Source: Huiozyma naganishii CBS 8797 (lineage: Eukaryota > Ascomycota > Saccharomycetes > Saccharomycetales > Saccharomycetaceae). Taken from it: a stretch of 64,000 bases of DNA. The notes below the pieces were generated by a model. That model searched no databases, had not been told where the DNA came from, and was given only the letters and a program-made list of their open reading frames with translations. Made by a program: the position numbers and the translations under genes. The stretch spans positions 929,247 to 993,246 of the forward strand of contig NC_035925.1 in assembly GCF_000348985.1 (NCBI RefSeq). The letters run 5' to 3'. Below, in pieces: positions 1-8,383 of the stretch (the first letter of the stretch is position 1; each line of letters starts with the position of its first letter).

Positions 1-557
1 AGTTTCTTCAATGTAGTGCCACACAGCTCACAGAGGACGGGTTGAGAAAGTTGCACAAGACGTTGAAAGATGACGACTTTTGTGTACTGTTCAGGAATGA
101 CCACTTCTCTACGATGTACAAACACGACGGAGTTTTGTACTTACTAGTCACAGACCTGGGCTTCCGCAGACATAAAGATATTGTATGGGAGGCGCTAATC
201 ACCATTTCAGGATCTGACAACGTTTTTTGTAACGACAAATTCATAGAAACACCACTGAAAGTGATGCGCAATGACACTGGAATTGGCGAGGAACAACCAG
301 AAGAGGGAATTTACACTGGAGAGGAATTTCAGCAGAGGAAAAATGATGAGGCCTTTGCAGCACAACTCCAAAGCGAGGAGGATAGCCGTATGGCCAGGCA
401 AATGGTAAGGGAACAGGACTCTGGACACCGACAGACTAGATCCTCTAAAAGAGGTAAGCCGTTTAAACAACCGGTGAAGAAACATACCAAACATACAGTC
501 AAAATCAAGAGCGATAACTCGACACAGAAAAAGAAGGCAGACTGCATTGTCATGTGA
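1..557 (+). CDS. MIY1: MINDY-family Lys48 deubiquitinase, C-terminal part
   Basis: This is the C-terminal part of a MINDY deubiquitinase (S. cerevisiae Miy1/Ypl191c, paralogue Ygl082w), which trims Lys48-linked ubiquitin chains. The reading frame is open from base 3, so the gene starts before the window. FRNDHFSTMYKH holds the conserved histidine region of the catalytic domain. NDEAFAAQLQSEED resembles the ubiquitin-interacting MIU helix of the family. The protein ends in CIVM, a CAAX prenylation box, so membrane attachment is likely; the S. cerevisiae proteins also carry CAAX-like ends. PRM3 and RSA1 follow in the S. cerevisiae order. The catalytic cysteine lies outside the window. Confidence 0.9.
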   Translation, partial: FLQCSATQLTEDGLRKLHKTLKDDDFCVLFRNDHFSTMYKHDGVLYLLVTDLGFRRHKDIVWEALITISGSDNVFCNDKFIETPLKVMRNDTGIGEEQPEEGIYTGEEFQQRKNDEAFAAQLQSEEDSRMARQMVREQDSGHRQTRSSKRGKPFKQPVKKHTKHTVKIKSDNSTQKKKADCIVM

Positions 558-631
558 TGTGGTTGGGGCCAACGTTGTCTCAACTACCTTCAGTTGACAA
601 AATTATTCAATCTTCCAAGTGCAGTGGACTA

Positions 632-649
632 TGAAACTAATCTGAAACA
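632..649 (+). promoter_or_regulatory. Pheromone response elements upstream of PRM3
   Basis: TGAAACT at 632-638 and a consensus TGAAACA at 643-649 lie about 155-170 bp before the PRM3 start. TGAAACA is the Ste12 binding site. PRM3 is pheromone-induced in S. cerevisiae, so the sites fit the gene. Binding is inferred from the motif only. Confidence 0.6.
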
Positions 650-713
650 ACTCCAATATCCTTCGAAAACAAAATGAAAAATGCAACAAACGGTTAATGC
701 TAAATCTAAATGC

Positions 714-736
714 ATATATATATATATATATATATA
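714..736. repeat. (TA)n microsatellite
   Basis: Alternating A and T run of about 23 bases between MIY1 and PRM3, 65 bp before the PRM3 start. It could also act as a TATA region; nothing else was seen in this intergenic stretch apart from the pheromone elements. Confidence 0.85.
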
Positions 737-801
737 GATATACTTTGTTATTCGCAAATCGGGTTCATCCATATCCAAAAACGAAATCGATGAGCTGAGC
801 G

Positions 802-1245
802 ATGAAGAATGATATGCACGAAAACGGAGAGAAATCACCAAATACACCGACTAGATCAATTGAGGATAATGAAGATCCAAAGAAAACTATAACTGAGGAT
901 AATAAGGAAAATAAACCATACAACGAGGAGGATCGCAATACAGAACAGTATCCAGAAAAGGCTAAAATATTAGAGACCCCCGGGAGAATCAAGGCATCAC
1001 AAAGGACAGCGAGAAGAATCTGTAAACAAGTTGATTTCGATAAAACTACCCGTGCAAATAAAAAATTGTCAACAGGACACGGTTTAAGAATCGAAAAACA
1101 CGCACCCAAGGAGGCTGTTAATAAAACATCGATAGAAAAGCGTAAAGGCCGAAGTGAAAAAGATGGGTTCTTTCAAGGAGCAATAATAGGCTCGTTTCTC
1201 GGGGCGGCACTGACAACAGTTTTAGCAAAATTGGCCACGGAATAA
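802..1245 (+). CDS. PRM3: Pheromone-regulated nuclear envelope karyogamy protein Prm3
   Basis: Prm3 is a nuclear envelope protein needed for nuclear fusion during mating. The 147-residue ORF is mostly hydrophilic and lysine-rich, with low conservation over its first 110 residues. It ends in a conserved C-terminal hydrophobic segment (DGFFQGAIIGSFLGAALTTV) that closely matches the end of S. cerevisiae Prm3 (133 residues). Basic clusters before it fit a nuclear localisation signal. The ATG at 802 is used; Met5 at 814 is an alternative. Position between MIY1 and RSA1 matches S. cerevisiae YPL191-193. Pheromone elements lie upstream. Identification rests on the C-terminal segment plus synteny. 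Confidence 0.88.
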   Translation: MKNDMHENGEKSPNTPTRSIEDNEDPKKTITEDNKENKPYNEEDRNTEQYPEKAKILETPGRIKASQRTARRICKQVDFDKTTRANKKLSTGHGLRIEKHAPKEAVNKTSIEKRKGRSEKDGFFQGAIIGSFLGAALTTVLAKLATE

Positions 1246-1264
1246 ATAAAATCCAAAGGGGAAA

Positions 1265-2431
1265 CTACTTTTGGAAGTTTTGCCTTGGCTTGTTAGGCGT
1301 ATACCTCGACGAATCCGGTCTGCTTTTTGTATAATTTCTTTTTTGTCTATTGTTACCGTTATTATTATTATTGTTATTACGAGGATTGTAACCTCTTTCA
1401 TTCGTAGAGCCATCTGCATTCTTAAACAGTTTGTCCTTTTCTTCTTGGGTCAATTCGTATTCTAGTAAGCCTGCATCACCTACTTCTTTTATAAAGTCCA
1501 GTAGTTTTGAATTGTCTTCAACAAATTCTCGCTGTACCAGTTTTATGTTCAGATTTACGTTAGGATTAAACCTGTTGACCTGATTTTGAATATTTTGCAT
1601 AAACTTTTTCTCCTTGTTGGATTGGCGTAGTACGCTCATTTGATTTACTTCGTCGTCCTTAATACCCATATCTTTCCTATGCTTTTCCCGGTTATTGGAT
1701 ATCTTCAGTAGCCACATTTTCTTCCGTTCTTCTCTCCATTTAGCAATATCTTCATCAGTTGTTAGTGTGATAGAAGTACCTTGGATACACACTGCCTTTT
1801 TTGGTTGGGTGTTTGAAGCTTCATCGTCGCTGGATAAGGCGTCACTATCTACATCCGTATTGATGGTATTTGACTTTGCGATAATAGGTGCCTCACTTGG
1901 ATCGGAATCATCAGTTTCAGATATATTCTCTTTTTCCGATTTTGTTGCCGGTGACATCTTCTTTGGTTTCGGAGAGCCTTGAACTTTTACACCTTCTGTT
2001 TTCCTCCCTCCCTCCAACTCCCTTTTCAGATTAACGTCTTGATAGTTGGCTCCAGAAACACTATAGTTTTCGCTAGGTAGAGGTTGACGTTGTTGGTTGT
2101 TCCAATAGTTTTGCTGTGAAGGCGTATGTGATTGCTGGTACGTGCTATCCGCTTGTACGGGCATAAATTGGCTTTGATAAGGCTGCTGCTGATACGGATT
2201 GTAATTGTATCCTGGGTATTGAGCGTATTGTTGGGGATATCCATAAAGTGGGACATGTTGTTGGGACTGATAGTATTGTTGTGCATAAGGGACTGACTCA
2301 TTCATCCTTTGTTTCTTCACATCTGGCTCGTCTTCTTGTTGACTTCGCCCTAATGTCCCAGAAAACGCCGGTCTTGGTAAGCGGTTTCCATTCCCACCAT
2401 CTCCATGGTCATGATAGTCGGTATAATCCAT
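1265..2431 (-). CDS. RSA1: Box C/D snoRNP and ribosome assembly factor Rsa1 (NUFIP-like)
   Basis: Rsa1 is the yeast NUFIP homologue. With Hit1 and the R2TP complex it assembles box C/D snoRNPs, and it acts in 60S subunit assembly. The start at 2431 gives 388 residues (S. cerevisiae 381) and aligns with the known N terminus (MDYTDYHDHG, then RLPRPAFSGTL); upstream in-frame ATG codons such as 2467 are possible. A long Gln/Tyr/Pro-rich region follows. The NUFIP/PEP segment is at about residue 215-240 (TSITLTTDEDIAKWREERKK, then MWLLKISNNREKH). A second conserved block near the C terminus contains LLDFIKEVGDAGLLEYELTQ. The tail is Asn/Arg-rich. Convergent with PRM3, only 19 bp between stops. Confidence 0.93.
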   Translation of the reverse strand: MDYTDYHDHGDGGNGNRLPRPAFSGTLGRSQQEDEPDVKKQRMNESVPYAQQYYQSQQHVPLYGYPQQYAQYPGYNYNPYQQQPYQSQFMPVQADSTYQQSHTPSQQNYWNNQQRQPLPSENYSVSGANYQDVNLKRELEGGRKTEGVKVQGSPKPKKMSPATKSEKENISETDDSDPSEAPIIAKSNTINTDVDSDALSSDDEASNTQPKKAVCIQGTSITLTTDEDIAKWREERKKMWLLKISNNREKHRKDMGIKDDEVNQMSVLRQSNKEKKFMQNIQNQVNRFNPNVNLNIKLVQREFVEDNSKLLDFIKEVGDAGLLEYELTQEEKDKLFKNADGSTNERGYNPRNNNNNNNGNNRQKRNYTKSRPDSSRYTPNKPRQNFQK

Positions 2432-2560
2432 AGTGGTTACCATTTTACAGCTCTGTGCAGACTGCATCAAACGCTGAACACAAAGAGGGCCCCATACTGA
2501 AAAGTTTCTTCGGTAATAAAAATTTCAAAAATCGATGAGTTCGCAAATGTAAGGAACAGT

Positions 2561-4312
2561 TCAGTCGAACAAACCTTTTGGATTTTGAGCTTGGGTGGGA
2601 CCCAATCCAGCAGCATCCTGTTCTTCCGCACCCTTATCAGCGTCTTCTCCAGGAGACATTTTATGTTGTTTTTTTGGATTTCTTGTCTCCGCACTAGGAC
2701 GTTTTGTGGGAAACTCCTTTAGGGAACGATTCCCCCAGCCAATAGTGGTTTCAGACCTCTCCATTTGCAGTTGTGCTAACATATCTTGTTCGGCTTTAGA
2801 AGTATTATCATTTTGGACGTTTGGATAATCGATATTGCTCTCTTGTGACGCATCGGAAACAAATAGCTTTCTGGCTGAAACAACTTTGCCCGCAGAACTC
2901 AATCGTTCATTTGTGGTAGTCTCAATAGCTGTATCCTTCAGGGGACTCATCCTGTTGTCCCGCAAAGGAATACTTTGTATATCAGAGTTAACCAACTTGA
3001 ATGGACTCGTGGACCTGCTATTCAAATTCGACGCCGTCTCCGTTTTTTGTAAGCGCGTATTACTGTTAAGCCTCAACGGGGATGCTGCCCTAGAGGTATC
3101 CATGCTTGGGTTTGACATTTGGTTATTAGCAGTTGGTTCCTTACTCTTGATCGTACTGCTCCCAACGGTACTGTCGGTCACGAGTAACAGTTGAGCTCTT
3201 ACGCCACCTTTATTCATTTGAAATAGGATCGGCTCACCAGGGTGACAGAACCATATGCTCAAGTCGTTATTTCTAGATGCAGACAGCGTTATGGGGATAT
3301 TTTTCCAGGAGTTTCCTATGCCAATGAAGTTCTTGAAGTCTCGTAACTTGAAGATAAGTGTTTTGGGACTCTTTTTCTGTCCCGATCTCCCACCGTGCTC
3401 TTCTTCAACCCCATCAAAGAGACAGTAATGTCCTATATCAGCAGTATTCATTGTATTGCTCATACTTAGAGCGTTTTGCAGAATTTCTGAGCCTTTGAAT
3501 GTACCCTTTACAAAAGCGGTAATGGCCATCTTACGTTCCAACAATTCCAGTTTAACGTCATCGAAGATACTTTTCTGACAGTTATCTACAAAATTCTTAA
3601 TCAATCCGTAGTTACAATTGATGTAGTTGATCTCATCAGAGCTCTCCAGGGGTCTATCCCCATCTCGCAGGTCATTTTGGTTCATCAGACTTTTGTTGAA
3701 TAGGGAGTTGGATAACTCTTTACTCACCTCTATAAAACAAGCTATAAGGTTTGGATCCAAAGTGTAATCCTTATCATACGAGTTACTCCCAAACACATCC
3801 AAAAACTTCCTTTTATATTGGAGATCCAATACAATGGGCGTGTACTTTATCGGCTGGAATTGGGGGCAATACTCTTTCATTATTAAGGATTCCATCTCTA
3901 TGGCGACCAGCAGCTTATTTATCAAAGATTCAGAACAAGTGGTTGTGTTATTGATTGACAGGCTATACTTTCGTATGATATCGTTGTCTGGTTTCCTAGA
4001 CACCGTGGTCAGTTGCTTAGCATCGATCTCAAAAGAGTACAGTTTGTGATCATGGCCCTTCAAATCTGTTTCGATCTGCAGTCCGCTCTCTCCAAATACA
4101 ATATCGTAAGGCTCAAAGACAAACTCATCAAAGAACGATGCTTCATACCGTAGCTGGCACAGGGAAGTATCTGTGCTGTGGATAGACCATAGTATTATAT
4201 CGTCTTTTGATATTGTCAGTTTGATCTTGTCACTGATACTGGACAGCACATATATGCCGCGATACCAGGCACCCAACCGCTCCTGGTTCTCTATAGCAGC
4301 ACGAAAGGACAT
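2561..4312 (-). CDS. DDC1: 9-1-1 checkpoint clamp subunit Ddc1 (Rad9 homologue)
   Basis: Ddc1 is the Rad9-type subunit of the Ddc1-Mec3-Rad17 clamp, which is loaded at damaged DNA and activates Mec1. The start at 4312 gives MSFRAAIEN, matching S. cerevisiae (MSFKA...); an in-frame ATG nine codons upstream is less likely. The protein has 583 residues against 612. The PCNA-like N-terminal part is well conserved, for example TVSRKPDND and KEYCPQFQPIKY. The Ser/Thr-rich C-terminal tail is expected to be phosphorylated. Trp526 in TTIGWGNRS lies about where S. cerevisiae has a Mec1-activating tryptophan (W544); this equivalence is inferred. Neighbours RSA1 and APL5 match S. cerevisiae. Confidence 0.93.
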   Translation of the reverse strand: MSFRAAIENQERLGAWYRGIYVLSSISDKIKLTISKDDIILWSIHSTDTSLCQLRYEASFFDEFVFEPYDIVFGESGLQIETDLKGHDHKLYSFEIDAKQLTTVSRKPDNDIIRKYSLSINNTTTCSESLINKLLVAIEMESLIMKEYCPQFQPIKYTPIVLDLQYKRKFLDVFGSNSYDKDYTLDPNLIACFIEVSKELSNSLFNKSLMNQNDLRDGDRPLESSDEINYINCNYGLIKNFVDNCQKSIFDDVKLELLERKMAITAFVKGTFKGSEILQNALSMSNTMNTADIGHYCLFDGVEEEHGGRSGQKKSPKTLIFKLRDFKNFIGIGNSWKNIPITLSASRNNDLSIWFCHPGEPILFQMNKGGVRAQLLLVTDSTVGSSTIKSKEPTANNQMSNPSMDTSRAASPLRLNSNTRLQKTETASNLNSRSTSPFKLVNSDIQSIPLRDNRMSPLKDTAIETTTNERLSSAGKVVSARKLFVSDASQESNIDYPNVQNDNTSKAEQDMLAQLQMERSETTIGWGNRSLKEFPTKRPSAETRNPKKQHKMSPGEDADKGAEEQDAAGLGPTQAQNPKGLFD

Positions 4313-4501
4313 ACTCCTGTAAACAGATGGCAGACTCACTGCTTTCGACCTTGGCGCGATGAGATTTCACTGTAAAACCATTTACAGATCCAGAAATCTT
4401 GAAAACACGTCAATAAAAAAGAAGGGAAGACTAACAGTGAACAGTGCGCGATGAAGAAAAGGACTTCCATTTGGCTATAGAAAAGCTATATACAGTTCAT
4501 A

Positions 4502-7282
4502 CTACTCATTTTGGACGGTGTTGGATTCATCAGGTACATCCTCCTCGTTCTTTTTCTTTTTCTTTTTGGACTTCTTCTTCTTCTTGATGACGATCACCTC
4601 CTCTTGATCTTCCACGGGCTCACTGACATTCGAAGTGTCTAGCGACTGAGCGGCAAACTTCTTTCTCAGTTTTTCCAGCTCGGCCTCGTTCTCGGCGTCA
4701 TCTAACTCTCTGTCGTCACCCTTCTTGCTGAAATCAAAAGAACTCAACTGCGACTGTGTGACAAGGTTTATCCCTCTATCAGACTTGTTTAGTGCGGCGA
4801 CTTTTTGGTGCAACGTTGTGGAATCAGCTCGGGGGTTTGGCTCTATGACCACTTCATCTGCTAGAACAACGGCCCTTTTGGCCTTGCCCCTCTTCTTCCG
4901 TTCCCCAGTCTTTCCGGCATTTGCTGTCAGATTTTCCGACGCCAGCTTAATCAAAGTCAAATCCTCCCTTTTGCTCGAATCATTACTGTCTAACGACAGT
5001 AGATCATTTGTGGTGGCTTTTGTCCCCTCGCTCTCCTCGGTCAAGTAGAACGGATTTGACAACTGTTCCTGCCTTCTCTGCTCTTCCAAAAAATGCAAAT
5101 CGTCATGAACTTCATCACCAGCGGCTGCATTACCAGCATCGTTTGCCACAGAATCGTCCAAATCACTCTCAGACCTGTATTTCCCATCATGATCGCTGAG
5201 CCGGTCCGTATGCGAAAGGCCATCCTCTTGGATTTCATCGTAATCCTTTAATATGTTGCTCAGTTCTGTTTGTGTTAAGAACGGTGTTATCAAGTCCACG
5301 GACGAAATTTGTCCCTCTTCCTGTAACCTCCTTTGTGTTCCTGCCAATATTGGCAACAGTTCATACGAGTTGAAAAAACCCGGTATTACTTCGCACAGCA
5401 GCAGTGGCAGTCCACCCTCATCAGAATTGTCTTGCTCCTGCATCTCTACTGCATCCAAGCTCAATTTCAAAATTTCACTGACTTCGATGCTACGCTCTTG
5501 AATCTCAAAAGAGCTTGACGTAGTAAGCGTGTCCAGAAAATCGATCATGTCATTCAGTACTATTTTGATGCTTGGAAGGTCTTGGTTTGCAGGACCGTTG
5601 CACCACGAGCCAAACAGTTTCAGAATGGCTGGGATTAGAACAACTTTGGTCTCTGCGTTAAAATGGGGCGCGTTCCTGATTAGCAATTGTATTAGTGCGT
5701 CACCATTTTCTATTAGTTTGGAGTACTCTCCCAAGCACCAAACACACTCCTTTAAAACGGTGGACAAGTTCATTTTCTCCATGGTCAAGATTGTGATGAT
5801 TGTGGTCATTGTCACGTTTCTCAAGTCCGGCACCCTAAGCATCACGCTTTTGATCTGTTCGCCAATCATGGATCCCAGTCTTGTCTTATCCTTCAAATCC
5901 GAAGACACGACGACCAAATCTATGAGCACCGTGTTGTACCATTTGAAATCTGGGATGTTGATGAAGTTGTTCATAGAGCACAATTTAATGATAGTCGTTA
6001 CCAGCTTGATTTTGTAATCCTCTGGGACAACGATGGGCACGTCCCTTGTGGCCGCATTTCTGTAGTTTTCTATGACGACCACCTCCTCGTTGACAAACTG
6101 TTTCATGAGTGTGGAGACGATCAGTTTCAGGTTCCCATCATGCGTGATCCCGTTCAAGAGCTCCAATGCTTTGGAACGTATCGAAACGTCGACATCGCAC
6201 AGCAGGTGCAAGATCAACTCATCGAACTGCTCGACAAACTGCGGGTTGATTTTGCCTATCTTGTAAAACAGTAGGCAGCTGATGTACCTGAGGTTTGGGT
6301 CCTGAGAGATGCAGAACTCGTTCAAGCACTTGAGACACTTCATTGCCACGTCGAAGTCGTCCGTCGAGAGCATCTGACCCTTGACGATGCAATTTATGGA
6401 CTCGTACAGAACTGAGGTAGCACTTGTCGAGTCCATCAGTTCAACGATTTTCGGCAGCAGTTTATGTTTCAGTTTCGGCTCCACTTTAGACAGGTTTGTA
6501 AACAACTTGAGCAATCTGATGATGATCCAGTTGTTGTCTATCGTGACCAGTATCTCGTAGAGCACTGGGGACAGCTGTATAAATATACTTGGGTTCTGCT
6601 TGGACAGTTCACATATCACAGACACCGTCGCGGAGACGACGGATCGGTCCTCGTCCTCGAGTTTCAACACGAACTGGTCGAAGGTGTCCCTGAGGGACTC
6701 CGGGTACTGCAAGTACACTTTAAACAGCGCGACGACTGTTTTCTTCCGTATGTACGGTTTGGAGTTGTTGAGCATGAGCAACAGGTCCTGGACAATGTCC
6801 TTTGCCAGATCCTTCGTGACGAAGCTGGATACGCCGCTGAGCGCGACACCGATCTTATAGGTGTCGTTCCCGCCCGTGGCTGAGTACTTCAAGTCCTTCT
6901 GCAAAAGATTCGTCATTAGTATGAGTATATCGGGGTCACGGTTAAACGACTGCGACGCAGCAAGGTAGCCGACCCGCTTGTTCCGCATACCTGTGCTGCT
7001 CATAACCTCCAAGATGTGGAAGTTCGCCCATGACATATCGAACCCGTACATCTCGAGGTACGCAAGTTTCAACACCGCGTTGCTCTTCAAATTCATGTCC
7101 AGTGAGTTCACCTCCTCCCTGCAGTGGGACAACTCTTCGGCAAGATACTTCTCTAGGGACTCAGGCGAGTCCCCGTGCGCCCGGATGCCCTTGATCAGAT
7201 CCTTTAGTGACCGCTCGAAAAACAGCCCAAAGGGCCGCAGCCGCTGCTTCACATCCTCGACAGGCTGCACAACACCCAGCAT
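4502..7282 (-). CDS. APL5: AP-3 adaptor complex delta subunit Apl5
   Basis: Apl5 is the delta-adaptin large subunit of AP-3, which sorts cargo such as alkaline phosphatase from the Golgi to the vacuole. The 926-residue length matches S. cerevisiae (932). Residues from about 20 to 580 form the alpha-solenoid adaptin trunk, starting FGLFFERSLKDLIKGIRAHG. An acidic hinge follows (LSNPFYLTEESEG region). The C terminus has a long lysine run and an acidic end (VPDESNTVQNE). DDC1 lies downstream and OXR1 upstream on the same strand, as in YPL194W-YPL196W. No frame problem was seen. Confidence 0.96.
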   Translation of the reverse strand: MLGVVQPVEDVKQRLRPFGLFFERSLKDLIKGIRAHGDSPESLEKYLAEELSHCREEVNSLDMNLKSNAVLKLAYLEMYGFDMSWANFHILEVMSSTGMRNKRVGYLAASQSFNRDPDILILMTNLLQKDLKYSATGGNDTYKIGVALSGVSSFVTKDLAKDIVQDLLLMLNNSKPYIRKKTVVALFKVYLQYPESLRDTFDQFVLKLEDEDRSVVSATVSVICELSKQNPSIFIQLSPVLYEILVTIDNNWIIIRLLKLFTNLSKVEPKLKHKLLPKIVELMDSTSATSVLYESINCIVKGQMLSTDDFDVAMKCLKCLNEFCISQDPNLRYISCLLFYKIGKINPQFVEQFDELILHLLCDVDVSIRSKALELLNGITHDGNLKLIVSTLMKQFVNEEVVVIENYRNAATRDVPIVVPEDYKIKLVTTIIKLCSMNNFINIPDFKWYNTVLIDLVVVSSDLKDKTRLGSMIGEQIKSVMLRVPDLRNVTMTTIITILTMEKMNLSTVLKECVWCLGEYSKLIENGDALIQLLIRNAPHFNAETKVVLIPAILKLFGSWCNGPANQDLPSIKIVLNDMIDFLDTLTTSSSFEIQERSIEVSEILKLSLDAVEMQEQDNSDEGGLPLLLCEVIPGFFNSYELLPILAGTQRRLQEEGQISSVDLITPFLTQTELSNILKDYDEIQEDGLSHTDRLSDHDGKYRSESDLDDSVANDAGNAAAGDEVHDDLHFLEEQRRQEQLSNPFYLTEESEGTKATTNDLLSLDSNDSSKREDLTLIKLASENLTANAGKTGERKKRGKAKRAVVLADEVVIEPNPRADSTTLHQKVAALNKSDRGINLVTQSQLSSFDFSKKGDDRELDDAENEAELEKLRKKFAAQSLDTSNVSEPVEDQEEVIVIKKKKKSKKKKKKNEEDVPDESNTVQNE

Positions 7283-7391
7283 CGAACCGATTGACCGAAT
7301 GCCACCAACCCTATACCAACACCCTCAAGTTCAACACAGTGAATACACTTGTTCTAAAAGATGCATAAGTCCCTCTTCCTCTTAACAAGAG

Positions 7392-8162
7392 TCAGAAATC
7401 CGGGCAACAGCCGACCTGCCAGACTTCAAGGCCAGTGATGTGGAACTTCTCGCCCTCTGCACTGAGCGGGTCGTTCCCGTACGTGTCGCAGCGGTAGGAG
7501 ACGCCGTGGAACAGTGCGTCGTCGCACCAGAGCCCGTAGAGCCCGTCTCCAGCGCCCATCGAGAGGAATTGCGACGTGCAGTACATCGCGAACTCGTTCT
7601 CCCCGGTGAAGGGGAACCCACGGAACTGCCAGCCCATCCCTCCCTCCATGTTGTGTTCTTGACCACGTAGTACCTTCGGCTGCACTCTCTGTACGCTCCA
7701 CAGGAAACACTCACGTTCCCCTGTACGTGCGATGTTCCGTGGGGAGCCAAGGTTCATTGCAGTACCACCAAACACACTTTGCAATCTATCTCGGATCACG
7801 AGAACGTACCCGCATCGTTTACCCTTGGGCACTTTGTCCCTTGCATCCTTGAGACACGCGTACAGTGAGTGTAGCGACGCTCCGTGTTGTTCGAGGGAGT
7901 AAACGAGCCCCCAGCGGGTGTACAACTGGATTCGCGGCGGCATCAGCGCCCGCAACTCGTTAGCGATATCTGTATCTAGCAACCGGTTCTTCGTCGTCAC
8001 AGAGTACCCTTCGAGGTCCAGCGGCAGCCGATACGTCTCGTCCTCGTCTGCGTCTGCGCCGGCGTCACCGTTTGTGGGGAGCCAGTCCTCACTCTGATCT
8101 TGCGTGGGGACCGACCCGGTGAACGTCCGTTTCAAACGGTACAGCGTGTTCCTAACCCCCAT
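7392..8162 (-). CDS. OXR1: TLDc-domain protein Oxr1
   Basis: Oxr1 is a TLDc protein linked to oxidative stress resistance; TLDc proteins bind the V-ATPase and promote its disassembly. The 256-residue ORF (S. cerevisiae 273) has a variable N terminus. The TLDc domain begins near residue 70 (TDIANELRALMPPRIQLYTRW) and contains VIRDRLQSVFGGTA, ECFLWSV and, near the end, FHITGLEVWQVG. The ATG at 8162 is the first in frame. In S. cerevisiae the next gene is RPL7B; here HNM1 follows and RPL7 is absent. Confidence 0.93.
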   Translation of the reverse strand: MGVRNTLYRLKRTFTGSVPTQDQSEDWLPTNGDAGADADEDETYRLPLDLEGYSVTTKNRLLDTDIANELRALMPPRIQLYTRWGLVYSLEQHGASLHSLYACLKDARDKVPKGKRCGYVLVIRDRLQSVFGGTAMNLGSPRNIARTGERECFLWSVQRVQPKVLRGQEHNMEGGMGWQFRGFPFTGENEFAMYCTSQFLSMGAGDGLYGLWCDDALFHGVSYRCDTYGNDPLSAEGEKFHITGLEVWQVGCCPDF

Positions 8163-8383
8163 TCGTCAAACAACCTGGGGCCCACACACACACACACGCT
8201 ACTGGCTTGCCCACCCACGGACCCCTTGCACAGTCCCAACAGCAGCGTCTAATTAAGATCTCGAATTATATTCAATTGACATCTGAGTGTGGGCTGTCAT
8301 CGTAAAGAAAGAGAGTACGTGTTTAGTTACAAGTAGCGATAAAATACGTAGCGGTGTAGTATACAGTAGATGGATCACTGTGC

